A DNA stretch of 38,492 nt from an uncultured Pelagibacteraceae bacterium (GCA_902612605.1 CACMDY010000007.1:1-38492), one strand, 5' to 3'; counted from the first letter of the stretch, positions 23,453 to 32,106 are shown. The notes: generated by a model from the letters alone, not told the origin. Numbers and translations are program-made.

Positions 23453-24189
23453 GTATTCTTGAAGTTAACAATGTAAGTAAATCATTTGGAGGCGTTAAAG
23501 CTAATGTAGATATTTCAATGTCAGTTGAAAAAGGAAAAATAGTTGGTCTTATTGGACCAAATGGATCTGGAAAAACTACATTATTTAATTCGATAGTTGG
23601 CACTTACCCAATAGACAATGGTTCAATTAAGTTTAATGGAAAAGAAGTATCAGAATTACCTGTTCCAGTAATTGCAAAACTGGGATTATTAAGAACATTT
23701 CAACAAACTAGAATTTATGGAAAATTAAATTGTGTAGATAACATGCTTATCAGTCACAAAGGTAGTGATGAAAGTTTGTTTAAAATTTTCTCTAAAATTC
23801 CAAAAGATCTCACAGAAAAAGCAGAAAACTTACTTAATTTTGTTGGATTGTATCAAAAAAGAAAACTCAGGGCAGGCGACCTATCTTTTGGACAACAAAA
23901 GTTATTAGAACTTGCAATGGCACTAATGAATGAGCCAGAAATGCTATTATTAGATGAGCCAACAGCAGGTATAAATCCTACTTTAATTAATGGAATTATT
24001 GATAGACTAATCAAAGTTAATCAAGATTTTGGAATAACATTACTTGTTATTGAGCACAATATGAGAGTAATTATGCAATTAGCTGAAGACATATTTTGTC
24101 TTGCTCACGGCAAAATGCTTGCAAATGGCACTCCAGAAGAGATTAAAAATGACAAAAGAGTAGTAGATGCATATTTGGGAGCTCAATAA
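23449..24189 (+). CDS. livG: ABC transporter ATP-binding protein LivG-type (system 1)
   Basis: The 246-residue ATPase has Walker A 'GPNGSGKTTL' (about residues 36-45), ABC signature 'LSFGQQKLLELA', Walker B 'MLLLDEPTAGINP' and the H-loop 'VIEHNM'. 'TFQQTRIYGKLNCVDNML' after the Q-loop is typical of LivG. It overlaps livM by ATGA and livF by TAATG. It energises amino-acid uptake together with LivF. Confidence 0.95.
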   Translation: MSILEVNNVSKSFGGVKANVDISMSVEKGKIVGLIGPNGSGKTTLFNSIVGTYPIDNGSIKFNGKEVSELPVPVIAKLGLLRTFQQTRIYGKLNCVDNMLISHKGSDESLFKIFSKIPKDLTEKAENLLNFVGLYQKRKLRAGDLSFGQQKLLELAMALMNEPEMLLLDEPTAGINPTLINGIIDRLIKVNQDFGITLLVIEHNMRVIMQLAEDIFCLAHGKMLANGTPEEIKNDKRVVDAYLGAQ

Positions 24190-24974
24190 TGTCTAATCAA
24201 TATGAAGTTTTAGGAAAAGCACCTGGTGCGGAAGATCTTAAAAACTTATCCTCTGAAGATATTCATTTAACTATAAAAAATTTAAATGCCGGATATGGTA
24301 AAATGGAAATTTTACATAATTTTGATTTGTTTGTAAGTAAAGCACAATCATTATGTTTAATTGGTCCTAATGGAGCAGGTAAATCAACAATACTTCATTC
24401 TATATATGGATTTACAAATATTTTTTCTGGTAAAATCGAAATTGATGGAAAAGAGATAACAAATTTAACTCCAGCTGAAAAATTAAAGTCAGTTGGTATA
24501 GCTTATATTCTGCAAGATAATTCAGTTTTTCCAGATATGACTGTTGAAGAAAATTTGTTAATGGGTGGTTTTATCAAAGATAAAACAGAAGAATCATATC
24601 AAGAAGCAGAAAAGATTTTAGATAAATACGAAAGATTAAGGAATAGAAGAAATCAACCGGCAAAAGTATTATCAGGTGGAGAAAGAAGATTATTAGAAAT
24701 ATCTAGAGCTTTAGTAATGAAACCTTCTGTTCTATTAGTTGATGAGCCTTCTATTGGATTGGAGCCAAGATATATTGATATGGTATTTGAAATTTTGGGA
24801 GACTTACAAAAAAATGAAAAGAAAACAATTATTCTAGTTGAACAAAATGCCAAAAAAGGTTTAGAGTTTTCTGATATTGGATATGTATTAGTATCTGGCC
24901 AAACGGCAATAGCCGGAAGAGGTGATGATTTACTTAAAAATGATGATGTTGGACGTCTATTCCTAGGCGGATGA
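24189..24974 (+). CDS. livF: ABC transporter ATP-binding protein LivF-type (system 1)
   Basis: The 261-residue ATPase has Walker A 'GPNGAGKSTI', signature 'LSGGERRLLEIS', Walker B 'VLLVDEPSIGLEP' and H-loop replacement 'LVEQNAKKGLEF', as usual for LivF. It carries an N-terminal extension of about 25 residues before the first strand that most LivF proteins (about 235 residues) lack. It overlaps azlC by four bases, so import and AzlCD-type export functions share a transcript. Confidence 0.94.
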   Translation: MSNQYEVLGKAPGAEDLKNLSSEDIHLTIKNLNAGYGKMEILHNFDLFVSKAQSLCLIGPNGAGKSTILHSIYGFTNIFSGKIEIDGKEITNLTPAEKLKSVGIAYILQDNSVFPDMTVEENLLMGGFIKDKTEESYQEAEKILDKYERLRNRRNQPAKVLSGGERRLLEISRALVMKPSVLLVDEPSIGLEPRYIDMVFEILGDLQKNEKKTIILVEQNAKKGLEFSDIGYVLVSGQTAIAGRGDDLLKNDDVGRLFLGG

Positions 24975-25675
24975 TTAATTCAAAATATTTTTTTAAAGGA
25001 ATTCTTTGTGCAAAAGAATTCGATAGTCCTGCAATTGCTCTTGGTTTAAGCTTTTTAGCTATAGGTGCGTTACTAAAAAATTTAGGTTTTACAATTCAAG
25101 AAAGTGTTTTTTCTACTTTTTTAACTTATGCATTACCTGGCTCACTTGTGATGGCAGAATCGATTTTGATTGGCGTTTCGTTACTTAATTTATTTTTTGC
25201 AGTTTGGTTAGTTAATGCAAGATTGTATCCGATGACTGTATCTTTAATGCCATTGTTAAAGCACCAAAGTCAACCAAGATGGAAGTATTATCTTTCATGT
25301 CATTTTGTTGCAGTATCTTCGTGGTTAATTCTTAAAAATAATTATAAAGATATTGAAAAAAAATATAGAGTCGATTTTTGGATAGGAATTGGAACTGCAA
25401 CTTGGTTGATAGCAATTTTTTCAACTATCTTAGGTTATTACTCTGCTGATTACTTAAATAGAGAAATGATGATTGGATTAGCTATAATTAACCCAATTTA
25501 TTTTACTTGCACAATGATAGGAGTGATGAAGTCTATACAATTAAATGTTTCAATAATTTTAGGAGCTATCTTAGGACCTTTATTTTATTTTATTAGTCCT
25601 GATTGGTGTGTTTTGATTGGCGGGTTTGTAGCTGGAACTGTTGCTTTTGTAATTGGAGAGAAAAATGTCAGCTAA
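24971..25675 (+). CDS. azlC: AzlC-family branched-chain amino-acid exporter, large subunit
   Basis: The 234-residue membrane protein has about seven helices and AzlC hallmarks: 'ALGLSFLAIGALLKNLGF', 'STFLTYALPGSLVMAESIL' and 'NARLYPMTVSLMPLLKH'. In characterised bacteria AzlC with AzlD exports branched-chain amino acids or analogues such as azaleucine. The ATGA overlap with livF and the 11-base overlap with azlD indicate one operon. Placing export next to an uptake system suggests homeostasis against over-accumulation. Confidence 0.88.
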   Translation: MINSKYFFKGILCAKEFDSPAIALGLSFLAIGALLKNLGFTIQESVFSTFLTYALPGSLVMAESILIGVSLLNLFFAVWLVNARLYPMTVSLMPLLKHQSQPRWKYYLSCHFVAVSSWLILKNNYKDIEKKYRVDFWIGIGTATWLIAIFSTILGYYSADYLNREMMIGLAIINPIYFTCTMIGVMKSIQLNVSIILGAILGPLFYFISPDWCVLIGGFVAGTVAFVIGEKNVS

Positions 25676-25991
25676 TATTGTTTTAATAATAGTTATTACA
25701 TCTTTAGCTACCTATATCTCTAGGTTTTTAGGAGCTTTTACATCTGAAATAATAGATGAAAATACTAAAATATATAGGTGGTTTAATTATTTAGCTTATT
25801 CGACATTGGCTGCTTTAATTTCTAGAATGATAATATTTCCAGCCGGTGCACTTTCTGACAGTAATTATTTGTCTAGATTTATTGTTGTACTTTTTGCAAT
25901 AATAATTTTTAAATTAACTAGAAATAATTTAGTTTACCCAACTTTATTCTCTGCTATCATTATGTTTTTATTAAGTAACTTTACGATATAA
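25665..25991 (+). CDS. azlD: AzlD-family branched-chain amino-acid exporter, small subunit
   Basis: I choose ATG 25665, which has GGAGAG at 25655-25660, over a TTG four codons upstream. The 108-residue protein has about four hydrophobic helices and the AzlD motif 'SLATYISRFLGAF' near the N-terminus, with 'FNYLAYSTLAALISRM'. It is the obligate partner of AzlC. Its stop directly abuts the start of the next gene. Confidence 0.87.
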   Translation: MSANIVLIIVITSLATYISRFLGAFTSEIIDENTKIYRWFNYLAYSTLAALISRMIIFPAGALSDSNYLSRFIVVLFAIIIFKLTRNNLVYPTLFSAIIMFLLSNFTI

Positions 25992-26498
25992 ATGAAAAAA
26001 ATTATTTTATTATTGTTCTTGATTTTATTACCAGGTATTTCAGAAGCAGCATGTGATGATCCTTTAACTGATGGTGTCGATTATACCAATTGTAGATTTT
26101 CAGATGGACAAGATTTACAAGGTAGCTATTTGCCCAACTCAAATTTATCATTTGCAAGTTTTATACAAGTTAATTTTGATAAAAGTATTATGATGACATC
26201 AAATTTATCATTTGGAACTTTTCCAGAGTCAACATTTGTTAGAGCTAACTTATATGAGTCAACTCTCGTTGGTGGAAATTTTGAAAAAGCTAATTTTACA
26301 GGAGCCAATATGACAAGAGTTGATTTTATGGGCTCAACATTAATTGAAGCAAATTTCCAAAATGCAAATCTAATGGAAGCTAACTTTACTTCATCGAATA
26401 TGACCAATGCTAATTTTGATGGAGCAAATTTAATTGGAGCAACATGGACTAATGGTGAAACATGTGGACCAAATTCAATTGGAGTTTGTAACAAATAA
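25992..26498 (+). CDS. Exported pentapeptide-repeat protein
   Basis: The 168-residue protein has a signal peptide (about 1-19, 'LLFLILLPGISEAA') and then 20 or so pentapeptide repeats of the A(N/D)(L/F/M)xx type ('ANFTGANMTRVDFMGSTLIE', 'ANFDGANLIGA'), forming a right-handed quadrilateral beta helix. Cysteines lie at both ends of the mature protein (near 20 and 34, and two near 'ETCGPNSIGVC'), and may cap the solenoid. The function is unknown: most studied pentapeptide proteins are cytoplasmic, while an exported one may be structural or ligand-binding. It starts immediately after the azlD stop. Confidence 0.85.
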   Translation: MKKIILLLFLILLPGISEAACDDPLTDGVDYTNCRFSDGQDLQGSYLPNSNLSFASFIQVNFDKSIMMTSNLSFGTFPESTFVRANLYESTLVGGNFEKANFTGANMTRVDFMGSTLIEANFQNANLMEANFTSSNMTNANFDGANLIGATWTNGETCGPNSIGVCNK

Positions 26499-26503
26499 TT
26501 ATA

Positions 26504-27424
26504 ATGGATAGCTTAGATACTATTCAAGGGTTTGAAATTTCATTTAGTGATTATTCCAAAAGAATAATCAATATTAAAATTGAAGATGAAATTATAGATA
26601 AACTAATATTTCCTTTTAAAAAATTTGATATTACAGCTCTTGAATATAAACCTTTTACTAGATTTACACTTGCAAAATCTTTAGATGACTCAACAGGGGG
26701 GAAGCTAGGAAAATTTATAAACTCTATATTGAGAGATAGAGACACAGGTTGTTTCATCATAGGACCTAAAAATAAATCCAAAAAAATTGATAATAATTTT
26801 CTTATTAAACTATCTACAGCTGTAACACACTTACTAGGTAATCCAAATTTTGATTCAATGGCTGGAAAATATTATGCTAGATTTCATGTTAAACATGAGG
26901 ACAATAGCGACTCATATCTTAGAAAAGCATATACTAATATGGATCTTCATACTGATGGAACTTACGTCAAAGAAAAAACTGATTGGTTATTAATGTTAAA
27001 AATGGAGGAAGAAAATGTACAAGGTGGAGAAACTGCAATGTTGCACCTTGATGATTGGGAACATTTAGATAGCTTAACTAATGATAAAGTTGGAAAACAA
27101 AACTTTATATGGGGTTCTCCAAAAAGTAAAAATGTTGATTACAAGGTGGAACATCCTGTTTTTTCAGAAGACGAAAATGGGAAACCACAAATTTCTTATA
27201 TAGATCAATTTCCTGAGCCTAAAAATATGGAACAAGGGCTATTTCTACAAAAATTATCAGACTCATTAGAGGGAAGTCAAAAAAAGATTGTAATGCCTTT
27301 GCCAGTTGGCTTTTCAGTAGTTGCAAATAACTATTTCTGGCTTCATGGTAGAAAACCGTTTGTAGAAAATAAAAAATTATCAAGAGAATTACTAAGAATT
27401 AGAGGTTCTTTTTTTACTAATTAA
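26504..27424 (+). CDS. csiD: Glutarate 2-hydroxylase CsiD/GlaH (Fe(II)/2-oxoglutarate oxygenase)
   Basis: The 306-residue protein closely resembles E. coli CsiD (GlaH), which hydroxylates glutarate to L-2-hydroxyglutarate with 2-oxoglutarate and O2, releasing succinate. Shared segments include 'ALEYKPFTRF', 'FDSMAGKYYARFHVK', 'NSDSYLRKAY', 'GGETAMLHLDDWEHLD' and 'SYIDQFPEPKN'. The iron ligands are His149 and Asp151 ('LHTDGTY') and His281 ('WLHGR'), with Arg298 or Arg300 for 2-oxoglutarate. Glutarate comes from lysine via cadaverine/5-aminovalerate. LhgO, the usual partner oxidase, is not in the window. It begins 5 bases after the pentapeptide gene. Confidence 0.93.
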   Translation: MDSLDTIQGFEISFSDYSKRIINIKIEDEIIDKLIFPFKKFDITALEYKPFTRFTLAKSLDDSTGGKLGKFINSILRDRDTGCFIIGPKNKSKKIDNNFLIKLSTAVTHLLGNPNFDSMAGKYYARFHVKHEDNSDSYLRKAYTNMDLHTDGTYVKEKTDWLLMLKMEEENVQGGETAMLHLDDWEHLDSLTNDKVGKQNFIWGSPKSKNVDYKVEHPVFSEDENGKPQISYIDQFPEPKNMEQGLFLQKLSDSLEGSQKKIVMPLPVGFSVVANNYFWLHGRKPFVENKKLSRELLRIRGSFFTN

Positions 27425-27457
27425 TTAATTTTAGTGATAATAATCACTTAGTTTATC

Positions 27458-28231
27458 ATGAAAATCGGATTTATTGGTACAGGACATATCTCAAAATCAG
27501 TAATCAATGGAATACTGGGATCAAAATTAAAAATTAATAAAATAATTGTTTCAAAGAGAAATTCAAAAATTTCAAGTGAACTTAAAAGAAAAAGTAAAAA
27601 GATAAAAATATCTACTGATAATCAGGATATTATAAATCAATCAAATTGGGTTTTTTTAGCAGTTACACCAACGATTGGAAAAATTATTCTTCCAAAACTA
27701 AAATTTAAAAAAGGTCAAACGATAATAAGTTTTATATCAACTATTAAAATGACTGAATTAAAAAAATATATTAAAGTTAAAACTAAGATTATTAGAGCAA
27801 TTCCTTTACCTCCAATTTCTCTTAGAAAAGGACCGGTACCAATTTTTCCACCAGATAAACAAGTTAGAAATTTTTTTAATAATCTTGGCACATCTGTTGA
27901 AATTAAAAATGAAAACCTATCACTAAATTTTTGGTCAACTTCATCAATGATGGCACCATTTTATGAATTACTACAAACTCTGAGTGAATGGTTAGTAAAA
28001 AAGGGAATTAATAGAAGCGACTCTCAAAAGTATATCACATCGTTATTTATTGCTTTATCTGAAGATGCAAAAATTAATTCAAATAAAGATTTAAAAGTCC
28101 TTGTTAAAAATTCACAAACCCCAAAAGGTTTAAATGAACAAGCTGTTAAAGAATTAAGAAAACTTGGATTTTATAAATCTCTCAACAAAACAGCAAATAG
28201 CGTCTTGAATAGATTAAAAAAAAGTAAGTAA
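27458..28231 (+). CDS. Pyrroline-5-carboxylate reductase-like (ProC family) oxidoreductase
   Basis: The 257-residue protein has an N-terminal NAD(P) fold ('KIGFIGTGHISKSVINGIL', residues 2-20) and a ProC-like layout ('WVFLAVTPTIGKIILPKL', 'IIRAIPLPPISLRKGPVPIF', 'QTPKGLNEQAVKELRKLGF'). In ProC these correspond to the binding loop, the 'MPN'-like motif (here IPLPP) and the 'SPGGTT'-like helix. The last two motifs are clearly altered, so the substrate may not be pyrroline-5-carboxylate. It is Lys-rich and sits 33 bases after csiD and one base before the second livG. Confidence 0.75.
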   Translation: MKIGFIGTGHISKSVINGILGSKLKINKIIVSKRNSKISSELKRKSKKIKISTDNQDIINQSNWVFLAVTPTIGKIILPKLKFKKGQTIISFISTIKMTELKKYIKVKTKIIRAIPLPPISLRKGPVPIFPPDKQVRNFFNNLGTSVEIKNENLSLNFWSTSSMMAPFYELLQTLSEWLVKKGINRSDSQKYITSLFIALSEDAKINSNKDLKVLVKNSQTPKGLNEQAVKELRKLGFYKSLNKTANSVLNRLKKSK

Positions 28232-28232
28232 A

Positions 28233-29021
28233 ATGTCTGACAATATCTTACAGGTAAATAATCTTACAAAATTATTTGGAGGACTAGCAGCAGTATCAAA
28301 TTGCTCATTAAATATTAGATCGGGTTCAATCACTGGAATAATTGGCCCAAACGGTTCAGGGAAAACAACATTATTTAACTTAATAGCTGGAAATTTAAAA
28401 TCTAATGATGGAGAGGTAATATTTAATGATGAAAATATTACTGATGTACCATCACATGAGTTGTTTGGCAGAGGATTATTAAGAACCTTTCAGATTGCAC
28501 ATGAATTTTCAAACTTAACAGTTTTAGAAAACTTAATGATGGTGCCATCAAATCAAAGCGGAGAAAATTTATTAAATGCACTTATTAAACCAGGACTAGT
28601 TAAAAAAGAGGAAAAAGTTATTAGAGAAAAAGCCTATGAGGTTGTAGATTTTCTTAATTTAACACATTTAGCTAATGAAAGGGCAGGAAATCTTTCTGGA
28701 GGTCAAAAAAAATTATTAGAATTAGGAAGAACTATGATGGTTGATGCAAAATTGGTTTTACTTGATGAAGTGGGAGCGGGAGTTAATCGAACACTTTTAA
28801 AAGATCTAGGAACAGCAATATTAAAATTGAATAAAGAAAAAAATTACACTTTTTGTATGATAGAGCATGATATGGATTTTATAAGCAGAATGTGTGATCC
28901 AGTAATAGTAATGGCAGATGGTTCAGTTTTATTCGAAGGAACATCTGAAGAAGTGAAAAAAAACGAAAAAGTAATTGAAAGTTATTTAGGAAAGTCAAAC
29001 TTAACAAAAAAAGAAAATTAA
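28233..29021 (+). CDS. ABC transporter ATP-binding protein LivG-type (system 2)
   Basis: The 262-residue ATPase has Walker A 'GPNGSGKTTL', signature 'LSGGQKKLLELGRTM' and H-loop 'IEHDMDF', all as in LivG. The Walker B continues 'LVLLDEVGAGVN', with Val where almost all family members have Pro (DEP). The catalytic Glu is kept, so it is probably still active. It is distinct in sequence from the system 1 LivG (23449). It overlaps the LivF-type gene by one base. Confidence 0.94.
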   Translation: MSDNILQVNNLTKLFGGLAAVSNCSLNIRSGSITGIIGPNGSGKTTLFNLIAGNLKSNDGEVIFNDENITDVPSHELFGRGLLRTFQIAHEFSNLTVLENLMMVPSNQSGENLLNALIKPGLVKKEEKVIREKAYEVVDFLNLTHLANERAGNLSGGQKKLLELGRTMMVDAKLVLLDEVGAGVNRTLLKDLGTAILKLNKEKNYTFCMIEHDMDFISRMCDPVIVMADGSVLFEGTSEEVKKNEKVIESYLGKSNLTKKEN

Positions 29022-29728
29022 TGGCATACTTTGAAGGAGCTAAAATGACTGCAGGTTATGGGGATGGCCCTGATATTATTAGTTCATGTTCCATAACTGC
29101 CAATAGAGGAGAGATAGTAGCTATTCTAGGTCCCAATGGTGCTGGCAAATCAACAGCAATGAAAGCGATGCTCGGATTATTAAAATTAAAATCAGGCACT
29201 GTAACTTTGAATGGTGAAGATATTTCAAAAATTAATCCTCAAGATCGAGTAAAAAAGGGTATTTCATTTGTTCCACAAACAAGAAATGTATTTGCAGAAT
29301 TGACTGTAAGAGAAAATTTAGAGATTGGTGGCTTTTTGACAGAAGGGAGTTTAGAAAACAAAATTGAGAGTATTTATAGTTTATTTCCAATCTTAAGTGA
29401 AAAAAAATCTCAAATCGTTGGTCAATTATCTGGTGGTCAAAGACAGCAAGTTGCTCTTGGAAGAGCTTTAATGAGTGATCCATCAGTTCTTATGTTAGAT
29501 GAGCCCACAGCTGGAGTTTCTCCAATTGTAATGGATGAATTGTTTGAACATATTATAAAAGTTAAAAAAACAAATGTTGCCGTTATTATGGTTGAGCAAA
29601 ATGCAAAGCAAGCATTAAGTATTTCAGATCGAGGCTATGTATTAGTAACTGGACAAAATAAATTTGAGGGATCTGGTAATGATTTACTTGAGGATCTCGA
29701 AGTTCGTAGATCATTTTTGGGAGCATAA
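29021..29728 (+). CDS. ABC transporter ATP-binding protein LivF-type (system 2)
   Basis: The 235-residue ATPase has Walker A 'GPNGAGKSTA', signature 'LSGGQRQQVALGRAL', Walker B 'VLMLDEPTAGVSP' and 'VEQNAKQALSI' at the H-loop. It is a normal-length LivF with no N-terminal extension, unlike its system 1 counterpart. It is joined by one-base overlaps to the genes on both sides. Confidence 0.95.
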   Translation: MAYFEGAKMTAGYGDGPDIISSCSITANRGEIVAILGPNGAGKSTAMKAMLGLLKLKSGTVTLNGEDISKINPQDRVKKGISFVPQTRNVFAELTVRENLEIGGFLTEGSLENKIESIYSLFPILSEKKSQIVGQLSGGQRQQVALGRALMSDPSVLMLDEPTAGVSPIVMDELFEHIIKVKKTNVAVIMVEQNAKQALSISDRGYVLVTGQNKFEGSGNDLLEDLEVRRSFLGA

Positions 29729-30738
29729 TGGATTTTTTGAACGCAATAATTATACTTTTTAATTATACATTAATACCAGCGCTAGCTTATGGTTCACAAT
29801 TAGCATTAGGTGCAATTTTTGTTACTTTAATTTATGCAGTCTTAAGATTCGCTAATTTTGCAACCGGAGACATGATGTCTTTCGGGACAATGTTTGCAGT
29901 TATTCTAACATATTATTTTCAGTCCTTAGGTTTTGGATTAGGTGTTTTACCAACAGCACTTTTGACAATTCCTTTCGCCGTACTAATGATGATTTTATAT
30001 ATGTTAATCATAGACAAATTCGTTTTCAGTTATTACAGGATAAAAAAAAGTCCTCCAGTTCAGTTTGCAATGGTTAGTGTAGGGGTAATGTTTGTTACTC
30101 AAGCCTTAATTAGAATAATCATTGGACCATCTGATAGAAGATTTTTAGATGGTGAAAAATTTATAATTAAAGCAACAGAATTTAAAGAAATGACTGGTCT
30201 TGCAGAAGGTATAACTTTAAAATCAACACAAGCAATAACAATAATCGTAACTTTAATTGTTGTTTCAATAATGTTTTGGTTTTTAAATAGAACTAAAACT
30301 GGAACAAGTATGAGAGCTTATTCAGACAATGAAGATTTAGCATTATTGTCTGGTATAGATCCTAAGAGAGTTGTTTTGATAACATGGGTCATCGCAGGAA
30401 TTTTGGCTACTATTGGTGGAGTATTATACGGTTTAGATAAAAGTTATAGACCTTTTGTTTATTTTAATAATATGCTTCCAATATTCGCTGCAGCAATTGT
30501 AGGAGGAATCGGAAACCCATATGGGGCATTTTTTGGCGGATATGTAATTGCATTTGCTGAAATTTTACTTACATACTCTTATAAAAAATTCGTTGCATAT
30601 TTGTTACCTTCAAGCTTAGAACCAAACTCTCTTATGCAGCTTCTTTCTACAGACTATAAATTTGTAGTATCATTTTCAATATTGGTAATTGTTTTATTAA
30701 TAAGACCGTCTGGTATTTTCAAAGGGAAAACTATATGA
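29728..30738 (+). CDS. ABC transporter permease LivH-type (system 2)
   Basis: The 336-residue polytopic permease has LivH motifs 'LAYGSQLALGAIFVTLIYAV', 'LRFANFATGDMMSFGTMFAV', 'MRAYSDNEDLALLSGIDPKR' (cytoplasmic loop, about 200-219) and 'AAAIVGGIGNPYGAFFGGY'. It is about 40 residues longer than the system 1 LivH, with extra sequence between helices near 120-165. It overlaps the LivM-type gene by four bases. Confidence 0.93.
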   Translation: MDFLNAIIILFNYTLIPALAYGSQLALGAIFVTLIYAVLRFANFATGDMMSFGTMFAVILTYYFQSLGFGLGVLPTALLTIPFAVLMMILYMLIIDKFVFSYYRIKKSPPVQFAMVSVGVMFVTQALIRIIIGPSDRRFLDGEKFIIKATEFKEMTGLAEGITLKSTQAITIIVTLIVVSIMFWFLNRTKTGTSMRAYSDNEDLALLSGIDPKRVVLITWVIAGILATIGGVLYGLDKSYRPFVYFNNMLPIFAAAIVGGIGNPYGAFFGGYVIAFAEILLTYSYKKFVAYLLPSSLEPNSLMQLLSTDYKFVVSFSILVIVLLIRPSGIFKGKTI

Positions 30739-32105
30739 GAAATTATGAAAACGTAATTTATGCATATATAATAATGTTATTATTAATCATTTGTGTTGGT
30801 CTCTTCCAATCTTGGTCAATTGCCCTTACAATCTTAAATTATTGTTTGATCTCAGCAGTAATGACAATAGGAGCAAATATTCAGTGGGGATACGCTGGTT
30901 TAATTAACTTTGGTATAATGGGTTATACCGCCTTAGGTGGGTTAGCGGTAGTACTTGTCTCCGTCGATCCTGTTAAAAAAGCATGGCAGGTTGGTGGATT
31001 AAATATTTTAGGTAGTATTTGGATAATTGTAGCAATTGTATTTATAACTAGATTTATTTTAAAAAGGTTTGGGAAATCATTAATAAGAAATTATTCCATA
31101 GCTTTTCTAATTATAGCTGGAGTTATTTTAATTAGAGTTACTGCAACGCCAGGAATAGAGGCTATAGAGTCTGTAGATCCCGCTGTTTCAGGATTTTTGG
31201 GAGGAATGGGGTTGCCTGTGTTAATGTCATGGATTATAGGAGCTTTTCTTGCAGGTGCACTTGCGTTTATTGTTGGAAAAATTGCTTTAGGATTAAGAGC
31301 GGACTATCTTGCTATTGCAACACTTCTTATTGCAGAGATAATTGTATCAATTATTAAACATGAAGAATGGTTGGCTAGAGGTGTAAAAAATGTTATCGGT
31401 CTAAAAAGACCAGCTCCATACGAAGTTGAATTACAAAAAACTCAATGGTTCAGGGATTTTATTGAAAAAATCTACTCAAATAAACTAGAGTTAATAAATA
31501 CTATTGCTCAGAAAAAAATTATTCTAAATCAACTAATTATTGATGCATCCTCAATTTTTGTAAAACTATGTTTCACTAGTTTGTTTTTATCTGTAGTTAT
31601 TATCTTACTAATTGTTACTCAAAAAGCCTTATATTCTCCATGGGGGAGAAAAATGAGAGCTATTAGAGATAACGAAGAGGCAGCAAGCGCAATGGGAAAG
31701 AATATAGTTAAAGAGCACTTATTTATATTTATCTTAGGTTCAGCAATAGTAGGTTTGGCAGGTGCAATGATGGTCACAAATGATGGTCTTTTTACTCCAG
31801 GAAGCTACAGACCAATGCGTTATACTTTTGTAATATGGGTAATGGTTATTGTTGGTGGAACAGGTAATAACTTTGGCGCTATTCTTGGTGGATTTGTCGT
31901 CTGGTTTTTGTGGGTGGAAGCAGCACCAATATCTTTATTTTTAATTGATTTGTTTACCGCTCATCTTCCAGAGACTAACATGATAAGATCACATCTAGTT
32001 GAAAGTGCTCCATATTTTAGATTTTTACTAATAGGAATAGGATTACTTTTGATCATGAGATATAGGCCTCAAGGAATAATACCAGAAAAAATAATCAAAC
32101 AATAA
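30735..32105 (+). CDS. ABC transporter permease LivM-type (system 2), extended
   Basis: The 456-residue permease has LivM features ('GANIQWGYAGLINFGIMGYT', 'ALGLRADYLAIATLLIAEII', 'RAIRDNEEAASAMGKNIVKE' and 'IVGGTGNNFGAILGGFVVWF'). It is about 100 residues longer than its system 1 homologue. Extra hydrophobic and amphipathic segments lie between the early helices (about 95-140) and in a long loop (about 225-275). It is the last large gene before the bidirectional terminator; a 22-codon frame follows after one base. Confidence 0.92.
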   Translation: MRNYENVIYAYIIMLLLIICVGLFQSWSIALTILNYCLISAVMTIGANIQWGYAGLINFGIMGYTALGGLAVVLVSVDPVKKAWQVGGLNILGSIWIIVAIVFITRFILKRFGKSLIRNYSIAFLIIAGVILIRVTATPGIEAIESVDPAVSGFLGGMGLPVLMSWIIGAFLAGALAFIVGKIALGLRADYLAIATLLIAEIIVSIIKHEEWLARGVKNVIGLKRPAPYEVELQKTQWFRDFIEKIYSNKLELINTIAQKKIILNQLIIDASSIFVKLCFTSLFLSVVIILLIVTQKALYSPWGRKMRAIRDNEEAASAMGKNIVKEHLFIFILGSAIVGLAGAMMVTNDGLFTPGSYRPMRYTFVIWVMVIVGGTGNNFGAILGGFVVWFLWVEAAPISLFLIDLFTAHLPETNMIRSHLVESAPYFRFLLIGIGLLLIMRYRPQGIIPEKIIKQ

Positions 32106-32106
32106 A

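Noticed and set aside
26126..26494. Long open frame on the - strand opposite the pentapeptide-repeat gene
   Set aside because: It mirrors the repeat pattern of the real gene, has no family resemblance and no start signal; the + strand frame has a signal peptide and regular A(N/D)Lxx repeats.
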